From Methylobacterium sp. DB0501 (GTDB lineage Bacteria; Pseudomonadota; Alphaproteobacteria; Rhizobiales; Beijerinckiaceae): DNA of 64,000 nucleotides. Location: NCBI RefSeq assembly GCF_011043735.1, contig NZ_JAAKGV010000014.1, positions 1 to 64,000 of the forward strand, written 5' to 3'. Under the pieces are notes generated by a model. That model was not told where the DNA came from. It saw nothing but the letters and a program-made list of their open reading frames with translations, and did not search any database. Positions within the stretch are counted from its first letter, which is position 1, and the number at the start of each line of letters is the position of its first letter. Position numbers and translations under genes: made by a program. Below, piece after piece: positions 34,726 through 41,241 of this stretch.

Positions 34726-35442
34726 TCAGCGCAGCAGCGCCAGGGCGAGCGGCACCAGCACCGCGGTCAGGAAGGCGTTGAGCCCCATGGCGATGCCCGC
34801 GAAGGTGCCGGCGACCTCGCTGACCTGGAAGGCACGGGCGGTGCCGATGCCGTGGGCGGCCAGGCCGACCGCGAAGCCGCGGGCGCGGTAATCCTTGATG
34901 CCGAGGCGGTCGAGCAGCGGCGTCACCATGATGGCGCCGAGGATGCCGGTGAGGATCACCAGCACGGCGGTGAGCGTCGGGTCGCCGCCGAGCGCCGAGG
35001 TGATGCCCATGGCGACGCTGGCGGTGACGGATTTCGGCGCCAGCGCGATCAGGATCGCATCCGGCACGCCGAGGAGCTTCGCCGTGCCGATGCCGGTGGC
35101 GAGCGCCACCGTGGAGCCGACCACGAGGGCCGCCAGCATCGGCCCCAGCGCCCGGGTCACCGTCTTGCGGTGCTCGTAGAGCGGGATCGCCAGGGCGACC
35201 GTGGCGGGGCCGAGCAGGAAGTGCACGAACTGCGCGCCCTCGAAATAGACCGCGTAGGGCGTGCGGGTGACGAGAAGCACGAGGCCGACCATCCAGATCG
35301 CGTGCAGCACCGGATTGGCCAGCGGATGCCGCCCGGTGGCGGCGGAGATCCGGTCGGCGACGACGTAGGCGGTGAGCGTCACGGTGAGCCACAGGAGCGG
35401 CGTGCGCGACAGGAACACCCAGAGGGCGAAGTCCCCGGTCAT
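34726..35442 (-). CDS. lrgB: LrgB/CidB-family membrane protein
   Basis: This 238-aa polytopic protein belongs to the LrgB family. It shows the conserved TPYAVYFEGAQFVHFLLGPA, the TVALAIPLYEHR loop and the signature ALAPKSVTASVAMGI, followed by AAHGIGTARAFQVSE. LrgA/LrgB pairs are holin/antiholin-like proteins linked to pyruvate, glycolate or murein-hydrolase export. It is last in a four-gene same-strand cluster and lies 10 bp past the LrgA stop. Confidence 0.92.
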   Translation of the reverse strand: MTGDFALWVFLSRTPLLWLTVTLTAYVVADRISAATGRHPLANPVLHAIWMVGLVLLVTRTPYAVYFEGAQFVHFLLGPATVALAIPLYEHRKTVTRALGPMLAALVVGSTVALATGIGTAKLLGVPDAILIALAPKSVTASVAMGITSALGGDPTLTAVLVILTGILGAIMVTPLLDRLGIKDYRARGFAVGLAAHGIGTARAFQVSEVAGTFAGIAMGLNAFLTAVLVPLALALLR

Positions 35443-35452
35443 CGCCCGGCCC

Positions 35453-35824
35453 TCATCGTCCGACCCATCGGGCGACGGCGATGAAGGTATAGACGGTGGC
35501 CACCAGCGCGAGCGCCGTCGAGACCACCAGGGCCGCCGCCAGCGCGAGGCCGTGGGCCGCCAGCACGTCGAGCCGGCCGATCACGCCGGCGCCGGCCGGC
35601 ACGAACAGCAGCGACAGGTGGGCGAGCAGCCCCTTGCCGGTGCGCTCCAGGGTGCCGTCGGTGAGCGGGGCCGGCAGCCCGCCGGGACGCCGGTCGCGAA
35701 AGACCAGGAGCCCGAGGAGCAGCGCCATGCCGACGACCGGACCCGGCACGGGCAGCACGAAGGCGCGGGCGACGATCTCGCCGGCGAGCTGGCACAGCAG
35801 CAGCAGGGTCAGGCTGAGGATCAT
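35453..35824 (-). CDS. lrgA: LrgA/CidA-family membrane protein
   Basis: This 123-aa protein is a small polytopic CidA/LrgA member, with helices at ILSLTLLLLCQLAGEIVA, PGPVVGMALLLGLLVF and ALALVATVYTFIAV. The family motif LPVPGPVVGMALL is present. It is the holin-like partner of LrgB immediately downstream. Its start overlaps the amidotransferase stop by four bases (ATGA), so translation is coupled. Confidence 0.9.
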   Translation of the reverse strand: MILSLTLLLLCQLAGEIVARAFVLPVPGPVVGMALLLGLLVFRDRRPGGLPAPLTDGTLERTGKGLLAHLSLLFVPAGAGVIGRLDVLAAHGLALAAALVVSTALALVATVYTFIAVARWVGR

Positions 35825-36591
35825 GACGCCGCGAGGGTCTCCGTCCCGACTCCCGCCAGCCAGTGGTCGAGGAAGGCGTCGAGCCAGCGCGCGACGTGGC
35901 CGTCATGCATGAAGCGACCCTCGATCTGGCGCGCCCGGTCCTGCGCGCCGGGCAGGCGCAGCCGCTCGGCGGCCCGCACGGTCCAGCGGCAGATCATGGC
36001 GTGGGTGACCTCGGGATGGAACTGGAAGCCGAAGGCCGCCGGCCCGACCCGGATCGCCTGGGTCGGGAAGTCGTCGCCGGTGGCGAGCGTCTCGGCCCCG
36101 GCCGGGCAGGTGAAGCCCTCGCGGTGCCAGTGATAGACGTGCGACGGCCAGGGCTGGCCGATCTCGCCGGCGAAGTCCCGGCCCTCCTCGGTCGGCAGGA
36201 GCGGGTAATAGCCGATCTCGGCCCGGCCCTCCGGATGGGCGCAGACCGTCGCGCCGAGGCATTTCGCCAGCATCTGCGCGCCGAGGCACAGGCCGAGGAA
36301 CGGCCGTTCCTCGCGCAGGGGCACGCGGATCCAGTCGATCTCCTGGCGCACGAAGGCGTCGCCGTCATTGGCGCTCATCGGGCCGCCGAAGATCACCGCG
36401 CCGGCATGGTCGCGCATCGTCTCCGGCAGCGGGTCGCCGAAGCGCGGGCGCCGGATGTCGAGGGCATAGCCACGCTCCAGGAACAGCCGGCCGAGGCGCC
36501 CGGGGGTCGATTGCTCCTGGTGCAGGATCAGCAGCACGGGCCGGCGGTCGGGCCCGGGCGTCCCGGCGGGGCTCATCGTGGAGGGGCTCAT
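35821..36591 (-). CDS. Class I glutamine amidotransferase-like protein
   Basis: This 256-aa protein has the class I triad: the nucleophile Cys in FLGLCLGAQMLAK, and the His and Glu in FGFQFHPEVTHAM. The fold is like GMP-synthase amidotransferase domains (VIFGGPMSANDGDAFVRQEI). Stand-alone members cleave gamma-glutamyl compounds or act on polyamine/peptide substrates; none can be assigned. It overlaps lrgA by four bases and starts 7 bp after the TerB-like gene stop. The first ATG (36591) is used; a second one at 36576 is possible. Confidence 0.88.
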   Translation of the reverse strand: MSPSTMSPAGTPGPDRRPVLLILHQEQSTPGRLGRLFLERGYALDIRRPRFGDPLPETMRDHAGAVIFGGPMSANDGDAFVRQEIDWIRVPLREERPFLGLCLGAQMLAKCLGATVCAHPEGRAEIGYYPLLPTEEGRDFAGEIGQPWPSHVYHWHREGFTCPAGAETLATGDDFPTQAIRVGPAAFGFQFHPEVTHAMICRWTVRAAERLRLPGAQDRARQIEGRFMHDGHVARWLDAFLDHWLAGVGTETLAAS

Positions 36592-36598
36592 CGTATGA

Positions 36599-37081
36599 TC
36601 ACCGGGCCGGTACCTGCTGGGCCGGCAGCCCCGCCAGGGCGACCGCCCTCGTGGCGGTGATGGCGGCGTCGTCGAAGCCGAGGAGCTGCCCGAGGCGCCA
36701 GACGAGGTCGTCCTCGAATTCGTGCACCTGCCCGTCGGCGGCCGCCACCGCCCAGGCGAGGCCGAGCAGCCCGCGCCGCTCCTCCTCCGGCACGTCGCGG
36801 CCGATCATCTCGACGAGTTCGGCCACGTCGCGGGTCTGGTCGTCGAAGCCGATGGCGCGCTCGATCAACGCCCGTGCCGCCGCCTCGCTGGGGGCGAAGC
36901 GGTGGGTCAGCAGGCGGGCGAGGCGGTCGCGCTCGACCGCCGCGAGGGTGCCGTCGACCCGCGCGACGTGGACGAGCAGGGCCGCGGCGGCGAGATGCGC
37001 CTCGTCCCCGGCATCGGGCGGCGAGGCGGGCGCGCCGAACATCTCGGCGGCATAGGCGCGAAGGCGGGCGATCAGGGGCAT
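36599..37081 (-). CDS. TerB-family (tellurite-resistance-like) protein
   Basis: This 160-aa cytoplasmic all-helical protein has the TerB-type pattern, with acidic residues DGTLAAVERDRLARLL, FAPSEAAARALIERAIGFDD and AVAAADGQVHEFEDDLVWRL (metal-binding-like DG.hD.E). Starts at 37081 (MPLIARLRAY) and 37108 are both possible. Many TerB proteins have nothing to do with tellurite; here the gene opens a four-gene operon with an amidotransferase and LrgA/LrgB, suggesting an envelope or lysis-related role. That is inference from context only. Confidence 0.8.
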   Translation of the reverse strand: MPLIARLRAYAAEMFGAPASPPDAGDEAHLAAAALLVHVARVDGTLAAVERDRLARLLTHRFAPSEAAARALIERAIGFDDQTRDVAELVEMIGRDVPEEERRGLLGLAWAVAAADGQVHEFEDDLVWRLGQLLGFDDAAITATRAVALAGLPAQQVPAR

Positions 37082-37401
37082 TGGGGAGATTGAGGTTTTC
37101 CGGCTCATCATGGTCGGAATTCGACGCCGTCGCGTCAAGCGCCAAGAACCGTCAAAGGTTGCCGATCCGGGCTCCCCGGGCTGCATCGCTGGTCTGCGTT
37201 GCGGTCCGGGCGATGAGCCCGGGCCACGCGGGAGTCCGGCACGACGCGTCCGGTGACTCCCCTTCCTCGAGAACCTCCCCGCCCTGAGAACCTTTGCTCG
37301 AGGACCCTTGCCTGGAACCTTTGCCTAAGAACCCTTGCCAACCCGGAACGCCACAGGTAATAGGACGCCCATCGGCACCCGGTTCACCCGGTCCGGTCGG
37401 C
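37082..37401. other. Intergenic region upstream of tRNA-Thr
   Basis: This 320-bp gap contains the tandem 13-14-bp repeats at 37287-37341 and the promoter of the tRNA gene. No protein-coding gene is supported. Confidence 0.5.
37287..37341. repeat. Four imperfect tandem repeats of 13-14 bp
   Basis: Four units read AGAACCTTTGCTCG, AGGACCCTTGCCTG, GAACCTTTGCCTA and AGAACCCTTGCCAA. They lie 60 bp upstream of tRNA-Thr. They may be a short variable-number repeat or a regulatory array. Confidence 0.45.
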
Positions 37402-37477
37402 GCCGCAATAGCTCAGCTGGTAGAGCACCTCATTCGTAATGAGGGGGTCGGGGGTTCGAATCCCTCTTGCGGCACCA
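37402..37477 (+). tRNA. tRNA-Thr (anticodon CGT)
   Basis: The 76-nt sequence folds as a tRNA: GCCGCAA pairs with TTGCGGC as acceptor, GCTC...GAGC makes the D-arm, CCTCA/TGAGG encloses the anticodon loop TTCGTAA (anticodon CGT), and GGGGGTTCGAATCCC contains the T-loop. CCA is encoded. The 3' 45 bases (37433-37477) recur as a direct repeat at 47529-47573, so this is the integration site of the island. Confidence 0.97.
37433..37477. repeat. attL core direct repeat (45 bp)
   Basis: TTCGTAATGAGGGGG through the T-arm to GGCACCA is identical to 47529-47573. It begins at the anticodon loop, a known crossover position for tyrosine integrases, and it leaves the tRNA gene intact. Confidence 0.92.
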
Positions 37478-37761
37478 TTATTTTCCAACGGCTTAGATGG
37501 AAATCAGCCGTTGTCTGCTTCCCAGAAAATCGGCTTGGGAAGCGTATGGGAAGCGCTTTGTGGCGCATTCGGATCGGCTGGCCATTCCTGGTAGGCCAGC
37601 GATGGCAGCCCAATCCTACCGTGGCCCGACGCTGCCGCTTCGCTAATTGCCTACTCCCCTCTCTTGTCGGCCGTGCTTCTCGGCATGCATAATCGACACG
37701 CCGCCGAAATTTTCGGGTTTAGAAAAAGTGGCGCTTTAAGCGGTAGCGCCGGAGGTCTCGC

Positions 37762-38712
37762 ATGCTGCCTGCGACCGAAAAAGAACGTATGGATGTTGCA
37801 GCGTATTACCTATCGCAATCTCCCGGTGCGACCGTCAATTTCCTGCAAAAAGTCTACTCCGAAGCCATAATGGGCCACCAGCACGACGTATGGGACGTGC
37901 ATGCAACAGATGGACGCTGGTGGGTAATCACCAATCCAACGAATTTATATTCGCAGGACCAGTTTCCGAATATGGACTTGGCTGTCACGTTCCACATGGG
38001 ATTGTGTTTGCGAATCCCACGCGGCGAACGCCATAACGCGCCGGTCAGACGCCTAAAGCCCTTCGCTGCTGTTTTCGAGATGATGCGGGAGGTTTCTGAC
38101 GCCCTCACACAAACCCGAAACGTCGGCGACTATCAGGCGATTGGAGTGCGAAGCCGAGAAGCCTTGCTCGCGTTCGTTGCGGCTGCGCAAGACGCAGCGG
38201 AATGGCCGGCAGATGAAAAGCCCAAGCGTGCCGATTTCCGGGCATGGATCGAAATAATTTGCAACACGGCTCTTGCGGGGTCGGAACAAAAAGAGCGTCG
38301 GCGTCTCTTGAAATCCCTACTCAGCGAAGCATGGGTGTTTACCAACTGGCTCACTCACGCCCGTTCTGCGACATGGCACGATGCTGAAGCCGCTCAGTGC
38401 ACGACAGAGCACGTTTTAGGTTTGGCGATGTCGCTTGTGATCCGCCATTGCCGCGCGGTGCCCGAGACGTGCCCGGAATGTGGATCATCAAGCCTTTTTC
38501 CCGAAGAAGGAATGGAGAAGGAAAGCCCCGAAATTGTTTGGGAGCGGCCGGTCTGCGATAATTGCGGATGGTCCGGGGAGGTTGTCCAAGCAGGTGAGCG
38601 CTCCGATGCCGAATTGGAAGAAATCTTTACTCGCATCGGTGGGGCAGATAATAGCGAATGCCTGATGCCAACCGTCCCCCTTATGGGGCTTAAAAAGCCA
38701 TCTTGGGTCTAA
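37762..38712 (+). CDS. Uncharacterised cargo protein with C-terminal zinc ribbon
   Basis: This 316-aa protein starts at an ATG with GGAGG six bases upstream. The N-terminal 100 residues contain a compact beta-rich segment (DVWDVHATDGRWWVITNPTN and DLAVTFHMGLCLRIP). The middle, about residues 105-225, is helical with conserved-looking RADFRAWIEIICNTAL and AWVFTNWLTHARSATWHDAE, reminiscent of HEPN-type or abortive-infection helices but not provably so. The C-terminus is a treble of Cys pairs (CPECGSSSLF and CDNCGWSG) typical of zinc ribbons. Its place at the tRNA end of a satellite-like element is where defence or fitness cargo is often found. No function is established. Confidence 0.85.
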   Translation: MLPATEKERMDVAAYYLSQSPGATVNFLQKVYSEAIMGHQHDVWDVHATDGRWWVITNPTNLYSQDQFPNMDLAVTFHMGLCLRIPRGERHNAPVRRLKPFAAVFEMMREVSDALTQTRNVGDYQAIGVRSREALLAFVAAAQDAAEWPADEKPKRADFRAWIEIICNTALAGSEQKERRRLLKSLLSEAWVFTNWLTHARSATWHDAEAAQCTTEHVLGLAMSLVIRHCRAVPETCPECGSSSLFPEEGMEKESPEIVWERPVCDNCGWSGEVVQAGERSDAELEEIFTRIGGADNSECLMPTVPLMGLKKPSWV

Positions 38713-38733
38713 AGTTTGCTCCTCACATTCAGT

Positions 38734-38762
38734 CGCGTTAGAGAATGCTGAAATCTAACGCG
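38734..38762. terminator. Hairpin between the two cargo genes
   Basis: CGCGTTAGA (38734-38742) and TCTAACGCG (38754-38762) pair perfectly across 11 bases, 21 bp after the 316-aa gene. No T-run follows, so it could equally be an operator or RNA-processing site for the small downstream gene. Confidence 0.4.
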
Positions 38763-38799
38763 AATCATCTGAATTCACACAGATAATCAGGATTCTCAG

Positions 38800-39009
38800 A
38801 TGCGTGCGCACGTTATCGCACACCGGATAGGAATGACGATATCTTCATTGATTTGGATTTTTATTTTCTGCGGTTATGCCATATATGATGTGAATTTAAT
38901 TCAAGCTGTTGGGCTGTATATTGTCATGCTTGCATCAATCATGGGATTCGCCGTCTACGCCCTTTGTCGCGCGATTGGCTGGATTATCGCTGGATTCTCA
39001 TCGGCATGA
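38800..39009 (+). CDS. Small two-helix membrane protein (cargo)
   Basis: This 69-aa AT-rich gene starts at an ATG with AGGA upstream. It encodes two hydrophobic helices (MTISSLIWIFIFCGYAI and GLYIVMLASIMGFAVYALC) joined by a short loop, with a short tail (GWIIAGFSSA). Size and topology resemble small toxin or pore-type effectors as well as ordinary small membrane proteins. It lies 87 bp after the 316-aa zinc-ribbon gene on the same strand, so the two may act together. Confidence 0.65.
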   Translation: MRAHVIAHRIGMTISSLIWIFIFCGYAIYDVNLIQAVGLYIVMLASIMGFAVYALCRAIGWIIAGFSSA

Positions 39010-39339
39010 CCACACCGAGGGCGACGGGTCTTTTTCGGATACCCTGGCTATTTGCCCCACGTTGCGCCGTTAATGGTTTACGCCCCTTCGTGAATTTTTC
39101 GGTGCATGGCCTTTTGCCAAAAACACCCCCGGGGTGGGGGTCTATCGCAAAATCGCCCGTACGCGGGAATGAGGCTGTTCCCCTTTTAAATTGGAGGGGG
39201 CTTGTCGCGCGACCACCGTTTTAGAGATGGGCCTTGAGCCTCAACCCGGGGGCGGGGGGCTTTTTCTCGAAAGGCCCCCACCCTGCGGCTACGTGGCCGC
39301 CCCAGCCCGCGCCGCCGATGGTTCCGGGCTCGGCCGGGG
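39010..39339. other. Intergenic region between cargo and serine recombinase
   Basis: This 330-bp spacer has several G/C-run hairpins (for example ACCCCCGGGGTGGGGGT near 39126 and GGGGGCTTTTTCTCGAAAGGCCCCC near 39256-39280). The second is close to the stop of the recombinase and may terminate it. No gene is evident. Confidence 0.45.
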
Positions 39340-40014
39340 CTACCACGTGGATCGGGCGAGAACCCGAGACACCTGGACCGCGGACCACGTGCCGCCCCGG
39401 GCAGTAGGAATGTCCCGGGCATTCAAGGCACCTGCGATTTCCCGCAGACTGGTGGCGCCGCTGGACCGAATCTCCTCGATAATCTCCATCAGGTCGAACG
39501 CACGGCTATCCGCCTTCGCCTTCATGGCGGCTCCGCCTTTGGCTTGAGCCTCGGCAGACGGGGTGACGCCGCGATCACCCCCGAGACTGGCACCCCGTGC
39601 CTTTGCCGCGGCCAGGGCTGCCTTGGTGCGAGTGGAAATCATTTTCCGTTCGGCTTGAGCGACTACGGCCATGATGCCCACCACCAATTCATTTGCCTCG
39701 GGCATATCGGCGGCGACGAAGCGCACGCCTGCCGCCTGAAGGTTGAGCAAAAAGGCCGCGTCGCGAGACAACCGATCCAGCTTCGCAATGACCAGCGTGG
39801 CGCCGTGGAGGCGGCAGAGGCGTAAAGCTTCGGCCAGCTTCGGCCGATCCGACCGCTTGCCGCTCTCCACCTCGACCACCTCTTGAATGAGGCTCCACCG
39901 GCCGCCGTTGAGATAATCCGTCACCGCCTTGCGCTGCGCCTCAAGCCCGAGGCCGGACGCGCCCTGTTTCGCCGTTGAGACGCGCAGGTAGGAGATGAAC
40001 TTGCCTTCGGCCAT
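39340..40014 (-). CDS. Serine recombinase (resolvase/invertase family)
   Basis: This 224-aa protein has the N-terminal resolvase domain: ISYLRVSTAKQG with catalytic Ser13, then LVIAKLDRLSRDAAFLL, and AADMPEANELVVGIMAVVAQAE leading into the E-helix. A DNA-binding helix-turn-helix lies at the C-terminus (SLREIAGALNARDIPTARGG, then TWSAVQVSRVLA). It performs site-specific inversion, resolution or integration. A nested palindrome (40025-40070) immediately upstream is a likely binding or recombination site. Its partner sites elsewhere in the element have not been found. Confidence 0.9.
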   Translation of the reverse strand: MAEGKFISYLRVSTAKQGASGLGLEAQRKAVTDYLNGGRWSLIQEVVEVESGKRSDRPKLAEALRLCRLHGATLVIAKLDRLSRDAAFLLNLQAAGVRFVAADMPEANELVVGIMAVVAQAERKMISTRTKAALAAAKARGASLGGDRGVTPSAEAQAKGGAAMKAKADSRAFDLMEIIEEIRSSGATSLREIAGALNARDIPTARGGTWSAVQVSRVLARSTW

Positions 40015-40024
40015 GGACAGTCAC

Positions 40025-40070
40025 GCCTGTTACGAACTAGCCAACGTTCGTTGACAGTTTTGTAACAGGC
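40025..40070. promoter_or_regulatory. Nested palindrome upstream of the serine recombinase gene
   Basis: GCCTGTTAC (40025-40033) and GTAACAGGC (40062-40070) are perfect 9-bp inverted arms. They enclose a smaller CAACG-TT-CGTTG palindrome at 40042-40053. It begins 11 bp upstream of the recombinase start, so it could be the recombinase's own operator or its res-type crossover site. Confidence 0.5.
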
Positions 40071-40596
40071 TCGGCCGGTAGCCGCAAGCGCCGGCCCGGG
40101 CGAGCGTTGACCAGCGTGCGGCCGGCGGCGCGGGGGCGGCGGTTGGACTGAGGTGAGCCCGATGCCTTGAGGCACGGCAAGGGATCGGCCGGCGCCGCGG
40201 GGAGCACGGGGAGCGGCGGCTACAGGCTGCCGGAGCCCCTTCGGTCACCTAGCCCCGGGATTGCCAGCGGCCGACGCCTTGGCGTCCCTGTAGGCGATTA
40301 GCAGGGACGGGCCCCCGGCCGTGCAGGAGGCGCACGGGGCCGGCTGCCAGAGCCACCCCGGGAAAAGAATGCCTGAAGCACTGGGCCGGGCGCTGGCGGG
40401 CCGCCCTGGCCGCCCCGAGGGCGATCGGCACGGGCGGACCACTCGAACCCGGGGATGGCGGCAGCGCGGGTGAGGCCGACCACGGCGGGAGAATTAACAA
40501 TGTGAAACGGGCACTCGGGCCGACTAGCGCGCCGGCCAAAGCACTAAGTTAATTCGGCCCTGGGCAGAGCACGGGGTCCGCGGCACCGGGGACCGT

Positions 40597-40647
40597 CCGG
40601 AACATGGGTGGGCCGTCCGGGACATGGGATGACATGGATGACATGGG
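40597..40647. repeat. Left iteron-like array (reverse orientation)
   Basis: CCGGAACATGGG, CCGGGACATGGG, TGACATGGATG and GACATGGGTCC follow each other at spacings of about 9-24 bp. Their complement is the CCATGTCCCG repeat of the right array. Confidence 0.6.
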
Positions 40648-40774
40648 TCCCAACTTCAGGGCGCCAGCGCCGACAGGCATACAGCGCACCGTTGCCTTCG
40701 CACGCGTAGTTTTGCACGTATCATGCTGCGCATCTTCAAATTATCATATATATCAACGCCTTAATAGAAAATAC

Positions 40775-40833
40775 CTATGTCCCGAACCATGTCCCGAACC
40801 ATGTCACTACCCTAGTCAGACCCTTGTCCCGAT
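40775..40833. repeat. Right iteron-like array (forward orientation)
   Basis: CTATGTCCCGAA, CCATGTCCCGAA and CCATGTCACTAC begin exactly 12 bp apart at 40775, 40787 and 40799. A fourth divergent copy, CCTTGTCCCGAT, lies at 40822. They mirror the left array across an AT-rich stretch. Confidence 0.65.
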
Positions 40834-41241
40834 CCCTTACGCACCGCCATTATAGCAAATGCCATATCTCTTGCCTGCCGTAATTATCCTGACCGCCTCA
40901 TAATTATTGCGCCTATCCAGCCCATGCACCCGGATCGGAATTATTTGCGCGATGACAGCCGGACAACGCACGGGGAGGCGCTTAATTAGCTCTTGCACGG
41001 GTGTCGGTAGAGCGGGCAGGCGCAGCCGGCTTCCTGGCCGCAGCGCTGGTTAGGGCCGGAGCCGGGATTGAACTCGTGATAGTGGGCGCCTGCCTTAGGG
41101 GCGCGACCGGGTGATGGGGTGGGGCGCAGGAGCCTGCCGAAGCGGCGCCGGTGGCCTCGCGGGGCGAGCGGACACCTCCCGCAGTGGTGAGGGCCGCGCC
41201 GAGCCCAACAGGCCCGGCGCGGGACCACTCAGCCGTTACCG

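Larger units (their letters stand above)
40071..41241. other. Long non-coding region of the element (candidate replication origin)
   Basis: This 1171-bp stretch has no convincing gene. The first part (to about 40560) is GC-rich. The middle carries two arrays of a CCATGTCCCG-like repeat in opposite orientation at 40597-40647 and 40775-40833, with an AT-rich core around 40735-40775. The last part runs up to the stop of the primase gene. The arrangement is what an iteron-type origin would look like. Confidence 0.55.

Noticed and set aside
36599..37081. Tellurite-resistance function for the TerB-like protein
   Set aside because: No TerC, TerD or other ter genes are present; the fold alone does not show tellurite resistance.
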